64,000 nucleotides of DNA from Pedobacter mucosus (GTDB lineage Bacteria; Bacteroidota; Bacteroidia; Sphingobacteriales; Sphingobacteriaceae): the NCBI RefSeq assembly GCF_022200785.1, contig NZ_CP087585.1, forward strand, positions 1,240,001-1,304,000, given 5' to 3'. The first letter of the stretch is position 1; the number at the start of each line of letters is the position of its first letter. Under the pieces are notes generated by a model. It worked only from the letters and a program-made list of their open reading frames with translations, was not told the origin of the DNA and did no database searches. A program made the position numbers and the translations under genes. Below are positions 1 through 8,473 of the stretch, in pieces.

Positions 1-187
1 TCAATTTTAATCGATAGCGTAGGTTTTTAATTTGATTTTGTAACCCTACGTTTTTTTCGCCTTCTTCATATTTGGCTTTTAAACTTCTAACCAATGCAGC
101 TAATGCCAAAAATCGATTTGTGTAGGCCAACATAATCAAACTTATTGCAGGAAATAATAATGCGGGAATATTTACGGTGATCTCCAT
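1..187 (-). CDS. DUF2721 family membrane protein (partial, C-terminus off the left edge)
   Basis: The reverse strand from an ATG at 185-187 is open to the window edge and gives 62 residues beginning MEITVNIPALLFPAISLIML. This hydrophobic start, followed by the segment AYTNRFLALAALVRSLKAKY and a charged stretch, matches my memory of DUF2721 inner-membrane proteins, which are usually around 130 residues with two or more membrane segments. About half the protein lies outside the window. Function is unknown. A possible promoter lies just upstream. Family assignment rests on pattern recognition of the N-terminal half only. Confidence 0.7.
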   Translation of the reverse strand, partial: MEITVNIPALLFPAISLIMLAYTNRFLALAALVRSLKAKYEEGEKNVGLQNQIKNLRYRLKL

Positions 188-203
188 TTGATTTGGTTTG
201 TTT

Positions 204-237
204 CAAAATTATTATTTAAAATGATTTAAACCGCAAA
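204..237 (-). promoter_or_regulatory. Possible Bacteroidota promoter for the DUF2721 gene
   Basis: On the minus strand a TAATTTTG box (204-211) fits TAnnTTTG and a TTTG (234-237) lies 22 bp upstream, slightly longer than the usual 19-21 bp. The -33 element is contributed by the left end of the inverted-repeat element at 224-509. Confidence 0.35.
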
Positions 238-509
238 GTGCACTATGTTTTTCGCAAAGGAACGCAAAGGTGGGTGCTTAGATTTAAACAGTTGATTTAT
301 TTCTTATATAACAAGAACATAAAGTATAAATTATACTTGTTTTTCTTGGTGCACTTCGTGTCTTATTAGTGAAAACCTTTGCTTCTTTATATTACCACAA
401 AGACACTAAGAACACAAAGTATGAATTACATTTAATTTTTCTTGGTGCACTTTGTGTCTTAGTGGTAAATTTTCCTTCTTTTTTTTGCGTCATCTCCTTT
501 GCGGTAAAT
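224..509. repeat. Inverted-repeat intergenic element with CCGCAAAG termini
   Basis: This gene-free stretch is bounded by ATTTAAACCGCAAAG (224-238) and CTTTGCGGTAAAT (497-509), which are inverted copies of each other. Inside is a second imperfect inverted repeat: arms at 391-420 (ATTACCACAAAGACACTAAG...) and 441-470 (ending CTTAGTGGTAAAT), plus a degenerate copy at about 310-370. The whole could fold into a long branched hairpin. A second element with the same termini is found at 20352-20532. A 61-codon frame inside (369-554) is a translation of the repeat and is not called as a gene. The rest of the 188-575 interval holds nothing else I can support. Confidence 0.7.
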
Positions 510-575
510 CAGCCATTAGACCAGAAACCAATTTGGTCTCAACACTTTTTGTAAAAATAAATTTAAATTGCCTGC

Positions 576-2204
576 ATGAATATCGAATTCAATAAAAATG
601 AGGATGTAAATAAACGTTTGGTTTATGAACTTAAAACCAAACTCAATAAAATATATTTAGGTGGTGGAGAAAAAAATGCTGCTAAACAAAAAGCAAAAGG
701 AAAATTATTGGCTAGAGAAAGGATTGCTTATTTAATTGATAAAGAATCTCAATTTTTAGAAATCGGTGCATTTGCTGCCGACGGAATGTATACAGAACAA
801 GGTGGTTGCCCATCTGCAGGCGTAATTTGTGGTATCGGTTATGTAAGTGGACGACAATGTATGATTGTCGCCAATGACGCGACTGTAAAAGCTGGCGCAT
901 GGTTTCCCATGACGGCGAAAAAAAATCTTCGAGCACAAGAAATTGCAATGGAAAACCGTTTACCAGTGATTTATTTAGTCGATAGTGCTGGCGTTTATTT
1001 GCCGATGCAAGATGAAATTTTCCCTGATAAAGAGCATTTCGGTCGAATGTTTAGGAACAACGCGATGATGTCTGCCGATGGAATAGTGCAAATTTCTGCC
1101 ATAATGGGTGCCTGTGTTGCGGGTGGTGCATACCTCCCAATAATGAGCGATGAAGCAATGATTGTTGAAGGAACGGGCTCCGTTTTTTTAGCAGGTTCTT
1201 ATTTGGTTAAATCTGCTATAGGTGAGGAAGTTGATAATGAAACCCTTGGAGGTGCAACGACACATTGTGAAATTTCTGGCGTAACTGATTATAAACATCC
1301 AAATGATGAAGCCTGCTTAGATAGTATCCGCAATATTATGAGCATGTTGGGTTCGCCACAAAATGCTGGTTTCGATCGAAGAAAGTCCCTTCCACCAAAA
1401 GAAAACGAGCAAGATTTATATGGCATTTTCCCAGAAAACAGAGAAAAGCCTTATGAGATGATGGATGTTATCAATCGCCTTGTTGATGATTCTGAATTTG
1501 AGGAATATAAAAAAAGCTACGGACAAAGTATAATTTGTGGTTTAGGTAGGGTAGATGGTTGGGCCGTTGGTATTGTAGCCAATCAACGAAAAGTGGTGAA
1601 ATCTAAAAAAGGTGAAATGCAGTTTGGTGGTGTAATATATTCTGATAGCGCCGACAAAGCCGCTCGTTTTATTATGAATTGTAACCAGAAAAAAATTCCA
1701 CTGGTTTTCCTTCAGGATGTTACTGGTTTTATGGTGGGCAGCAGATCAGAACAAGGTGGAATAATAAAAGATGGTGCAAAAATGGTAAATGCCGTAGCCA
1801 ATTCTGTGGTACCAAAATTTACAATTATTTTAGGTAATTCTTATGGAGCAGGTAATTATGCCATGTGTGGGAAAGCTTATGATCCAAGATTAATATATGC
1901 TTGGCCAACGGCAAAAATTGCGGTAATGGGCGGTTCACAGGCCGCAAAAACACTTTTACAAATTCAAGAAGCATCCTTAAAAGCAAAAGGAGAAGTGATT
2001 ACACCAGAAAAAGAAGCTCAGCTTTTAAAGGAAATCATGGATAGATATGATAGTCAGACAACACCATTTTATGCAGCATCGCGGCTTTGGGTAGATGGAA
2101 TTATTGATCCTTTGGAAACCCGAAAAGTAATTTCGATGGGAATTGAGGCAGCAAATCAATCGCCAATAACCAAGAAATTTAATGTTGGAATTATACAGAC
2201 GTAA
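576..2204 (+). CDS. Acyl-CoA carboxylase beta subunit (carboxyltransferase; methylcrotonyl-/propionyl-CoA type)
   Basis: A 542-residue protein with the two-lobed crotonase-like carboxyltransferase fold. It would move a carboxyl group from biotin to an acyl-CoA as part of a biotin-dependent carboxylase in the cytoplasm. The two glycine-rich oxyanion-hole segments are visible: GACVAGGAYLPIMSDE near residues 178-193 and GNSYGAGNYAMCGKAYDP near 418-435. The stretches DSAGVYLPMQDEIFPD and HFGRMF resemble the beta subunit of methylcrotonyl-CoA carboxylase more than acetyl-CoA carboxylase AccD, which points to leucine or odd-chain/branched acyl-CoA metabolism. No biotin-carboxylase/BCCP alpha subunit is adjacent, so the partner must be encoded elsewhere. 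Full length for the family. The exact acyl-CoA substrate cannot be fixed from sequence. Confidence 0.9.
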   Translation: MNIEFNKNEDVNKRLVYELKTKLNKIYLGGGEKNAAKQKAKGKLLARERIAYLIDKESQFLEIGAFAADGMYTEQGGCPSAGVICGIGYVSGRQCMIVANDATVKAGAWFPMTAKKNLRAQEIAMENRLPVIYLVDSAGVYLPMQDEIFPDKEHFGRMFRNNAMMSADGIVQISAIMGACVAGGAYLPIMSDEAMIVEGTGSVFLAGSYLVKSAIGEEVDNETLGGATTHCEISGVTDYKHPNDEACLDSIRNIMSMLGSPQNAGFDRRKSLPPKENEQDLYGIFPENREKPYEMMDVINRLVDDSEFEEYKKSYGQSIICGLGRVDGWAVGIVANQRKVVKSKKGEMQFGGVIYSDSADKAARFIMNCNQKKIPLVFLQDVTGFMVGSRSEQGGIIKDGAKMVNAVANSVVPKFTIILGNSYGAGNYAMCGKAYDPRLIYAWPTAKIAVMGGSQAAKTLLQIQEASLKAKGEVITPEKEAQLLKEIMDRYDSQTTPFYAASRLWVDGIIDPLETRKVISMGIEAANQSPITKKFNVGIIQT

Positions 2205-2272
2205 AGGAAAAAATTTATGCAACAAACATTAATTACAGGTGTTAATAAGTAAACTATGTTGACAATGAGTAC

Positions 2273-2303
2273 TTGTTCATAATTATTTAATGACTTAAAT
2301 TTG
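2273..2303 (+). promoter_or_regulatory. Bacteroidota -33/-7 promoter of trxB
   Basis: TTG at 2273-2275, a 20-bp spacer, and TAAATTTG at 2296-2303 match the Bacteroidota sigma factor consensus (TTTG / TAnnTTTG). Transcription would start at about 2308-2311, downstream of the upstream in-frame TTG codon at 2301, which therefore cannot be the translation start. Confidence 0.7.
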
Positions 2304-2336
2304 TATTCAATTAATGAATTTCAAACACACAATATA

Positions 2337-3293
2337 ATGTTACAAGAAAACGAACACGTTCAGTGTTTAATTATAGGTTCTGGTCCGGCAGGTTATACTG
2401 CAGCTATTTATGCAGCAAGAGCCGATTTAAAGCCAATTATGTATACTGGTATGCAGGCTGGTGGTCAGCTAACTCAAACTACCGATGTCGAAAATTTCCC
2501 AGGATATCCGCAAGGAATTATGGGCCAGGAAATGATGGAAGATTTTCGCAAGCAAGCAGAACGTTTTGGTACAGATATTCGTTTTGGATACATTAGTTCA
2601 GTTGATTTTTCTTCAACTCCACATAAAATTGTGGTTGATGAAATTAAAACAATTACAGCTGATACCGTGATTATTGCAACTGGAGCGACAGCAAAATGGT
2701 TGGGTTTACCAAGTGAGCAACAATATAATGGCTTCGGCGTTTCTGCCTGTGCAGTTTGCGATGGTTTCTTTTTCAAAGGTCAGGAAGTTGCCATTGTTGG
2801 TGCCGGAGACACCGCGGCGGAAGAAGCAACTTACTTGGCAAAACTTTGTAGTAAAGTGCATTTGTTGGTTCGTAGAGATGAATTCAGAGCTTCAAAAACT
2901 ATGGTTGCCCGCGTTTTGGCCACACCAAACATACAAGTTCATTACAATACGGAAACCCAAGAGATTTTAGGAAATGGTAAAAACGTAACTGCGGTTCGGG
3001 TTTTAAATAATAAATCGGGCATTGAAACTGATATTCCGGTGGAAGGTTTCTTTGTTGCAATTGGTCATAAACCAAATACTGACATTTTTAATGGTCAGTT
3101 AACTATGGATGAAACTGGGTATTTATTAACCAAACCAGGTTCTACATTAACCAATATTGAAGGCGTTTTTGCCTGTGGCGATGTTCAGGATATGTATTAC
3201 AGACAAGCAGTTACTGCAGCAGGTTCTGGTTGTATGGCCGCTCTTGATGCCGAACGTTATTTAGCAGCAAAAGAGCATCCGGTAGAAGTTTAA
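2337..3293 (+). CDS. trxB: Thioredoxin-disulfide reductase
   Basis: A 318-residue FAD/NADPH flavoprotein that reduces thioredoxin in the cytoplasm. The FAD-binding motif IIGSGPAGYTAAIYAA lies near residues 13-28, the redox pair is C138-A-V-C141 followed by DG, the NADPH-binding GAGDTAAEEA follows from about residue 154, and the C-terminal FAD segment reads GVFACGDVQD. CAVC instead of CATC is a conservative change. The ATG at 2337 is chosen because the only upstream in-frame start (TTG at 2301) lies inside the -7 box of the promoter. Length is normal for the family. It is monocistronic: a terminator follows at 3319. Confidence 0.96.
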   Translation: MLQENEHVQCLIIGSGPAGYTAAIYAARADLKPIMYTGMQAGGQLTQTTDVENFPGYPQGIMGQEMMEDFRKQAERFGTDIRFGYISSVDFSSTPHKIVVDEIKTITADTVIIATGATAKWLGLPSEQQYNGFGVSACAVCDGFFFKGQEVAIVGAGDTAAEEATYLAKLCSKVHLLVRRDEFRASKTMVARVLATPNIQVHYNTETQEILGNGKNVTAVRVLNNKSGIETDIPVEGFFVAIGHKPNTDIFNGQLTMDETGYLLTKPGSTLTNIEGVFACGDVQDMYYRQAVTAAGSGCMAALDAERYLAAKEHPVEV

Positions 3294-3318
3294 TTTCCTA
3301 TATAAATATTTAAAAAGA

Positions 3319-3349
3319 AGAGAAATCATCATATGGTTTCTCTTTTTTT
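3319..3349 (+). terminator. Rho-independent terminator after trxB
   Basis: A 9-bp stem (AGAGAAATC, 3319-3327, with GGTTTCTCT, 3335-3343, including one T-G wobble), a 7-nt loop, and a run of six further T residues. The following 300 bp up to the GH20 gene (3350-3649) are AT-rich and hold no gene or convincing promoter that I can identify. Confidence 0.85.
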
Positions 3350-3649
3350 GTAAAGCTTGGTCTGCTACTTTTGGCTTGCATTTGTCCGGCTTTTAGCTAA
3401 ACCTTTTTTATTGTAATTGGTGATATTTAAGTAAGTACACCAAAAAAGTATATCACTGCAATCCGGTTTATTTATTTAGTACGATAATACTTAGGTTAGT
3501 TTCTTTTTTAAACTGTACATACAAATTAAATTAATAGGTTAGTTAGCCGAAAAAACGTTTGATTATGATTGTAACAAAAATGTGGGATTTAAAATCTTCT
3601 CATATTTATATCTTAGATGTAGGAAACCTAGACTTTTAAAATTCTAACC

Positions 3650-5560
3650 ATGAACAAATTCTTTTCAATTATTGTCTGTGTCTTAATTTGTACGTCAGCT
3701 TTTTCGCAAAGCGATGTCAATCTTGGCATTATTCCGGCTCCAGTTTCTATTAAACGAAATTCTGGTAATTTCATACTTGATAAAACTACCGCGATAAACT
3801 ACATTGGTGTAGATGGTGCTAAAATGAGCGATTTGCTAAACGCATTTATTGTAACAAAAGCTGGCTTCAGTTTAAGAGAAGCAAAAAGTTTACAACAAAA
3901 TCAAAAGGCAATTATCTTGACATCGGTGGGTGCAGATAAATTGCCTGAAGAAGGTTATACCATATCGGTTTCACCTACAAAAATTGTTTTAACTGGAAAA
4001 GGAGCTGGCTTATTTTATGCAGTTCAATCCTTTATGCAGCTGATGCCTGATAAAATTGCCAATCAAATTAATGTTCCAGCTGTAGAAATTAACGATCACC
4101 CACGTTTCAGTTATCGCGGAACGATGTTAGATGTTTGTCGACATTTCTTCCCTGTATCTTTCATTAAAAAGTATATAGATCAGTTAGCTTATTATAAAAT
4201 AAACACTTTTCATTGGCATTTAACCGATGATCAGGGTTGGAGATTGGAAATAAAAAAATATCCAAAATTAACGTCAATTGGTTCATCCAGAAATGGATCA
4301 ATCATTGGAAATTATCCTGGTAGCGGAAATTATTTGACAGCTGTTAAAGGTTTTTATACACAAGATGAGGCGAAGGAAATTGTAAAATATGCGGCTGAAC
4401 GTTATGTAACTGTAATTCCAGAAATTGAATTACCTGGACATGCATCTGCAGCAATTGCAGCTTATCCAGAATTGAGTTGTTTTCCAGATCGTGATACCTT
4501 CGTAAGCGACAAAACACCTTGGTCTGGAACCAGAAAGGGAAAACAAGTTCAACAGACCTGGGGAGTTTTTGATGATATTTTTGTACCATCAGAAAACACT
4601 TTTACATTTTTAAACAATGTTTTAGATGAAGTTATCGCTATTTTTCCGTCAAAATACATCCATATTGGAGGAGATGAAGCGCCAAAAACTTACTGGAAAG
4701 AATCTCCATTTTGCCAAGCTTTGATTAAGGAAAAAGGCTTCAAAGATGAACATGAACTTCAAAGTTATTTTATTCAAACCATAGAAAAACATGTAAATGG
4801 TAAAGGCCGTTCAATTATTGGATGGGATGAGATTTTAGAGGGAGGCTTAGCGCCAAATGCTACAGTAATGAGTTGGAGGGGAGAGGCAGGTGGAATAGCT
4901 GCGGCGCAACAAAATCACGATGTAATTATGACGCCAGGTTCAATGGGAATGTATATTGATCAAAGACAATCAACTTCTCCAGACGAGCCTGTTACCATTG
5001 GCGGGTTAGATCCTTATCAAAAAATGTATGTTTATGATCCAGTTCCGAAAGTGCTTACAGATGAACAAAAAAAGTTTGTAAAAGGGGTGCAAGCCAATCT
5101 ATGGACAGAATATATTAAGACTCCTGAAAAAGCCGAAAACCATGCTTTCCCTCGTTTACTTGCCCTAGCTGAAATCGCTTGGACACCAGTTGAACGTAAG
5201 GATTTGAAAAACTTTACCGAAGATCGTTTGCCAATTCATCTTGCCCGTTTAGATAAAATGAATGTTAATTTATGGGTGCCAACACCTATCGGCCAAAGTG
5301 ATAAACCGTTAAATGGTGGAGAATATACCATTGATTTTAAAGTTCCAATAGCTGGTGGAAAAATTTATTATTCTATTGATGGATCCCGACCATCAGAAAA
5401 TGCATTTTTGTATTCAACACCTGTTAAGATAATCATTCCTCAAGGAGAAAAAAGAGTAATGAAGACAATTGTAATTGCACCTAGTGGCAGAAGAAGTGTA
5501 ACAACTGAAACAATATTAAATAACGGCGCACCTGAAGTTAAAACTGATGCCAAAAAATAA
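3650..5560 (+). CDS. Secreted beta-N-acetylhexosaminidase, glycoside hydrolase family 20
   Basis: A 636-residue exo-enzyme that releases terminal N-acetylhexosamine from glycans, likely periplasmic or outer-membrane exposed. A signal peptide (MNKFFSIIVCVLICTSAFSQ) is followed by the N-terminal GH20b-like domain (to about residue 150), then the catalytic barrel beginning at FSYRGTMLDVCRHFFPV. The Asp-Glu catalytic pair is in HIGGDEAPKTYW (D342, E343). The substrate-site tryptophans are in GWDEIL and LWTEYI. The C-terminal about 90 residues look like the beta-sandwich/chitobiase C-terminal domain (IYYSIDGSRPSE). Length is normal. It may act on peptidoglycan or host/fungal glycans; the following gene is a possible lysozyme-inhibitor lipoprotein. 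Confidence 0.93.
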   Translation: MNKFFSIIVCVLICTSAFSQSDVNLGIIPAPVSIKRNSGNFILDKTTAINYIGVDGAKMSDLLNAFIVTKAGFSLREAKSLQQNQKAIILTSVGADKLPEEGYTISVSPTKIVLTGKGAGLFYAVQSFMQLMPDKIANQINVPAVEINDHPRFSYRGTMLDVCRHFFPVSFIKKYIDQLAYYKINTFHWHLTDDQGWRLEIKKYPKLTSIGSSRNGSIIGNYPGSGNYLTAVKGFYTQDEAKEIVKYAAERYVTVIPEIELPGHASAAIAAYPELSCFPDRDTFVSDKTPWSGTRKGKQVQQTWGVFDDIFVPSENTFTFLNNVLDEVIAIFPSKYIHIGGDEAPKTYWKESPFCQALIKEKGFKDEHELQSYFIQTIEKHVNGKGRSIIGWDEILEGGLAPNATVMSWRGEAGGIAAAQQNHDVIMTPGSMGMYIDQRQSTSPDEPVTIGGLDPYQKMYVYDPVPKVLTDEQKKFVKGVQANLWTEYIKTPEKAENHAFPRLLALAEIAWTPVERKDLKNFTEDRLPIHLARLDKMNVNLWVPTPIGQSDKPLNGGEYTIDFKVPIAGGKIYYSIDGSRPSENAFLYSTPVKIIIPQGEKRVMKTIVIAPSGRRSVTTETILNNGAPEVKTDAKK

Positions 5561-5619
5561 AGAGTTTGTTATCAATAGCGAAAATCATTAATTTGGAGAA
5601 ACCAAACTCCCCAAAACCA

Positions 5620-6204
5620 ATGATAATTAAATATAATCTACAACGATTTCTGTTACTAATAGGGATTTTATGTTGTTTTGCATGTACTGAAGAAAAAATT
5701 AAAGAAGTTAGAATGGAAACGGAAAATATTGAAAAAAATCCGTTTCCATTTTATAAAAATATAGAAGTAAAGCCTGGGTTTTATTTTGAGGTTTTAAGCT
5801 GGGGTAAAGGCGTAGATTCTATTGGTGGTTACCAAATATTGATGTCTGATTCTGCCAATAATAATTTCAAATCCACTGCTGTTGAAAGAAAAGGGATTAT
5901 AACAGATGCCTGGAATATGGATTTAGATAACGATGGGAATCCAGAACTATATATTCAACTATTAAGTAAAAAAAATGTTTCTGATCTAAATGTTTTTGAA
6001 TATTCAGGAGGAAGATTTAATAAAATTAATTTTCCTTCACTCAGCGTAAATCAGAAAAAAAGTTATTCTGGCAATGATAAATTTTTTCAGAAAAATGGGG
6101 ATCTATTTCGTTCTTTTCCAGTAAAAGATTCGCTTAAAATTGTTAATAAAACTTATCAATACAAACTAAGCGGTAATAGTTTTTACACAAATGATGTGAA
6201 ATAA
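5620..6204 (+). CDS. Putative lipoprotein resembling PliI-type lysozyme inhibitors
   Basis: A 194-residue protein starting MIIKYNLQRFLLLIGILCCF and continuing AC; the signal ends in a lipobox-like CFAC, so it is probably a lipoprotein. The mature part carries DLDNDGNPELYIQLLS, followed by SGNDKFFQKNGDLFRSFPV. That order (Asp-rich D-x-D-x-D-G-x-P-E strand, then GxDxFxxxxGxLxRxFPv) is what I recall from the PliI family of periplasmic inhibitors of invertebrate-type lysozyme. I have not been able to align it. An in-frame TTG at 5566 would add 18 residues of non-signal sequence, so the ATG at 5620 is preferred. It starts 59 bp after the GH20 gene, probably in the same transcript. Confidence 0.55.
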   Translation: MIIKYNLQRFLLLIGILCCFACTEEKIKEVRMETENIEKNPFPFYKNIEVKPGFYFEVLSWGKGVDSIGGYQILMSDSANNNFKSTAVERKGIITDAWNMDLDNDGNPELYIQLLSKKNVSDLNVFEYSGGRFNKINFPSLSVNQKKSYSGNDKFFQKNGDLFRSFPVKDSLKIVNKTYQYKLSGNSFYTNDVK

Positions 6205-6268
6205 ATGGACGCTAATTACTTTGAAAAAAAAGTTGCAATAATCTCATTTTTTCATTTGGATAGAATTA

Positions 6269-6646
6269 ATGCAAGGCAATAAAAAATTTCTTATTAGAGA
6301 TAGAATTAAAAGTTTTAAATATGCTTTTAACGGTCTTCGTATATTTTTTTCAGAGGAGCATAACGCCAGGATTCATGTTGCCGCTGCTATACTTGCATTA
6401 GGTTTAGCTTTCTATTTAGAACTTGCGTCATTCGAGTGGATTGCAATACTTATGGCAATCGCTTTGGTTTTTATTGCTGAAATTTTTAATACTTCAGTTG
6501 AAAAACTAGCAGATGTGGTTTCTCCCACACTTCATCCTAAAATTAAAATAGTGAAAGATTTGGCTGCAGCTGCGGTATTAATAACTGCATTTTTAGCTGT
6601 GCTTATTGCCGGGATAATCTTTTTACCTAAGTTGTTTCTACTTTAA
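6269..6646 (+). CDS. Diacylglycerol/undecaprenol kinase family (DgkA-type)
   Basis: A 125-residue small integral membrane kinase with three membrane segments. The family signature is present: EEHNARIHVAAAILALGLA near the N-terminus and AEIFNTSVEKLADVVSP in the middle, holding the active-site Glu/Asn residues. In organisms of this type such proteins phosphorylate undecaprenol or diacylglycerol at the inner membrane, recycling the lipid carrier for cell-wall and glycan synthesis; which lipid is used cannot be read from sequence. Length is typical. Its last 9 bases overlap the convergent DUF922 gene. Confidence 0.9.
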   Translation: MQGNKKFLIRDRIKSFKYAFNGLRIFFSEEHNARIHVAAAILALGLAFYLELASFEWIAILMAIALVFIAEIFNTSVEKLADVVSPTLHPKIKIVKDLAAAAVLITAFLAVLIAGIIFLPKLFLL

Positions 6647-7201
6647 ATTATTCGTTGCAGCTTTAGATTCAGCCATTTTATCTTGGATAATAACATCCCA
6701 ACGGGCTTGCATTTTGTGGTTGCTTCCGTGTTCAGTTTCCTCATCATAATTTTTTTGCATCGTATCAAAAAAATCACTGATTTGATTCGCCAGTTCCGAA
6801 ATTTGGGCCTTATAATTTTTAGTTGAATAATTCCTGTTTTTAAGCACCCTATCTGCTTCTAAAAGCAGTATATATTGAATATTAACATGACCTTGTTCAT
6901 GATGAAGTAAGCTGGCGCTGATTTGTGGATCTTTGATTTTATCCCATTTAACCCAAGATCTATCTTTATCAATACTAATTTCATTTTTCAATTTAATTGT
7001 AACGCGGTTGCGATAAACGGTAGATTCGTAACTGTACTTCCAAGTCATTGCCGTAAGTGCGAAAAACGAAGAGCGGTTATCTGGATTTCCTTTAAAGTAA
7101 GTCTCCCAATCGAGTTGAACAGGTTCAGCATTGTCACTTCGAAATGCAAAAGTGAATGGCAACAGCAATATCAATAGAATAGGTAAGCAAGTTTTTATCA
7201 T
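6638..7201 (-). CDS. DUF922-type secreted zinc-dependent protease candidate
   Basis: A 187-residue exported protein with an N-terminal signal segment (MIKTCLPILLILLLPFTFAF). A zincin motif HEQGH (H101-E102-x-x-H105) is preceded by another His, and a later segment YDEETEHGSNHKMQARWD matches the conserved tail of the DUF922 family, described as predicted Zn-dependent proteases. No substrate is known. The gene is convergent with and overlaps the lipid kinase gene by 9 bp, and lies downstream of the sigma-factor/membrane-protein pair on the same strand with a 32-bp gap, so it could be a third gene of that transcript. Confidence 0.78.
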   Translation of the reverse strand: MIKTCLPILLILLLPFTFAFRSDNAEPVQLDWETYFKGNPDNRSSFFALTAMTWKYSYESTVYRNRVTIKLKNEISIDKDRSWVKWDKIKDPQISASLLHHEQGHVNIQYILLLEADRVLKNRNYSTKNYKAQISELANQISDFFDTMQKNYDEETEHGSNHKMQARWDVIIQDKMAESKAATNNLK

Positions 7202-7233
7202 CTATAATCTAACACGAAAAAACCGTGCCTAAA

Positions 7234-7833
7234 TCAACTAGGTAAAGAAAATTGTCCACTTATCCGCTCAAATTTTTCAATCAAAAGGGAAATTCTTTCT
7301 TTTTCTCGTTTTACTACTGCTTTGCGCAAAATGGTAGAACAAAATAAAATCCACAGGAATGTTAAGGCAACTGCGACAACTTTTTGTATAGTACTTAAAT
7401 TAGAAAGTATTTCCATAAAAGTTAAAATGAACCCTAAAGAAAGCGCTACCGTATAAACCCAATACATATAATTGTATAAGTTGTAACGATTTAACTGGTA
7501 AGTTTTTAAGTTTTTTAAATATTCGTGTGGATGAACAGTATAATCACTTTTAGCTATTAATCTATAATCTCTAACAAGGATTAGAGTTGAAATTAATATA
7601 GCCGATAACACGATTGCAAAACCAAAATGGGTAGTCCACGATTGGTAATCGTAAAAAATCCAAACTAAAAATATAGCGATAAAAGATAAAATCATGCCTC
7701 CAATATTCAAGGCAGATTTCAATTTAATCCCGCTTACTTCCTTCTTCGCCTGTTGCAACATTTCATCTGCAGAAAATTTAACTTCTACCTCGTGCTTTTG
7801 CCACAACTCCTGTATTTGATCAAACGCTTGCAT
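7234..7833 (-). CDS. Four-TM membrane protein overlapping an ECF sigma gene (possible anti-sigma factor)
   Basis: A 199-residue protein with a cytoplasmic-looking N-terminus of about 37 residues (MQAFDQIQELWQKHEVEVKF) and four hydrophobic segments near residues 40-60, 68-88, 120-142 and 148-168, ending in a basic, helical tail. Its start overlaps the end of the sigma factor gene by 14 bp, the arrangement usual for sigma/anti-sigma pairs, so an anti-sigma role is inferred from position. I see no zinc-binding HxxxCxxC anti-sigma motif, and the four-TM layout differs from the usual single-TM anti-sigma factor. Otherwise unrecognised. Confidence 0.6.
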   Translation of the reverse strand: MQAFDQIQELWQKHEVEVKFSADEMLQQAKKEVSGIKLKSALNIGGMILSFIAIFLVWIFYDYQSWTTHFGFAIVLSAILISTLILVRDYRLIAKSDYTVHPHEYLKNLKTYQLNRYNLYNYMYWVYTVALSLGFILTFMEILSNLSTIQKVVAVALTFLWILFCSTILRKAVVKREKERISLLIEKFERISGQFSLPS

Positions 7834-8326
7834 ATTGGCTATATAGTTCTGTTAATTTTTGTTTAATACGGTGAATTTTAACCCTTAAATTTCCTTCGCT
7901 AATGCCAGAGATTTCAGCAATTTCATTGTAAGGCAGTTCATCCAAAACCATGGTTATAATTAAACGATCATTTTCTTCTAATTTTGAAATACAGGTATAA
8001 AGTAGGGCAACCTGCTCATTTTTTTCCGAAAACTCTTCAATTTTATTTTCAATAATATTGTCTGTTAATTCGTCTTTTGCCTGGCGTTTCTCCGATCTTA
8101 AATAAGTTAAGCAGGTATTAACAGCAATTCTATAAATCCATGTAGAGATTAAAGATTTGTTTCTAAATTTATCAAGGTTTTGCCAAACTTTTAAAAAAGT
8201 TTCTTGTAAAAGATCATTCGCCGCATCTGTATCGCCGGTATAACCATAACATAAATGAAATATCTTTTTGGAATTCGAATCGAAGATCTCTTTAAATAGC
8301 TTGTCTTTTTGTTCCATTAATTGCAT
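7820..8326 (-). CDS. ECF-type RNA polymerase sigma factor (sigma-70 family)
   Basis: A 168-residue sigma factor with region 2 (HLCYGYTGDTDAANDLLQETFLKVW, split here by a typical spacing; then STWIYRIAVNTCLTYLR) and region 4 (DELPYNEIAEISGISEGNLRVKIHRIKQKL) and no region 3, as in ECF sigma factors. It directs transcription of a small regulon in response to a signal relayed by its anti-sigma partner, probably the overlapping membrane protein. Two in-frame ATGs (8324-8326 and 8315-8317) are possible starts, differing by three residues. It is divergent from the symporter gene across a 147-bp gap. Confidence 0.92.
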   Translation of the reverse strand: MQLMEQKDKLFKEIFDSNSKKIFHLCYGYTGDTDAANDLLQETFLKVWQNLDKFRNKSLISTWIYRIAVNTCLTYLRSEKRQAKDELTDNIIENKIEEFSEKNEQVALLYTCISKLEENDRLIITMVLDELPYNEIAEISGISEGNLRVKIHRIKQKLTELYSQYASV

Positions 8327-8411
8327 TATAGTTGGTTTTTAGATGGTGATGTGCATAATTTGTTACAACTAAAATCAATAATCTTTTAATTATAAAAGAG
8401 GTAAAGTCGAA

Positions 8412-8442
8412 TTTGTTACACTGGTTAAATATCGTAGTTTTA
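8412..8442 (+). promoter_or_regulatory. Bacteroidota promoter of the dicarboxylate/amino-acid symporter gene
   Basis: TTTG at 8412-8415, a 19-bp spacer and TAGTTTTA at 8435-8442, one mismatch from TAnnTTTG. The predicted start of transcription is about 25-30 bp upstream of the ATG. Confidence 0.6.
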
Positions 8443-8473
8443 CCAAATTAAAGGAGCCTATAAACTTATATTT

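Noticed and set aside
369..554. 61-codon + strand frame beginning GTG, containing HKDTKNTKYELH-like sequence
   Set aside because: It is the translation of the nested inverted repeat (ACCACAAAGACACTAAG type). No other support, no family.
2301..2336. TTG at 2301 as the trxB start
   Set aside because: It falls inside the -7 box; the resulting protein would have 12 extra residues not in the family.
3366..3373. TACTTTTG as a -7 box after trxB
   Set aside because: The nearest TTTG is only 15 bp upstream and is part of the terminator; too close, and far from any gene start.
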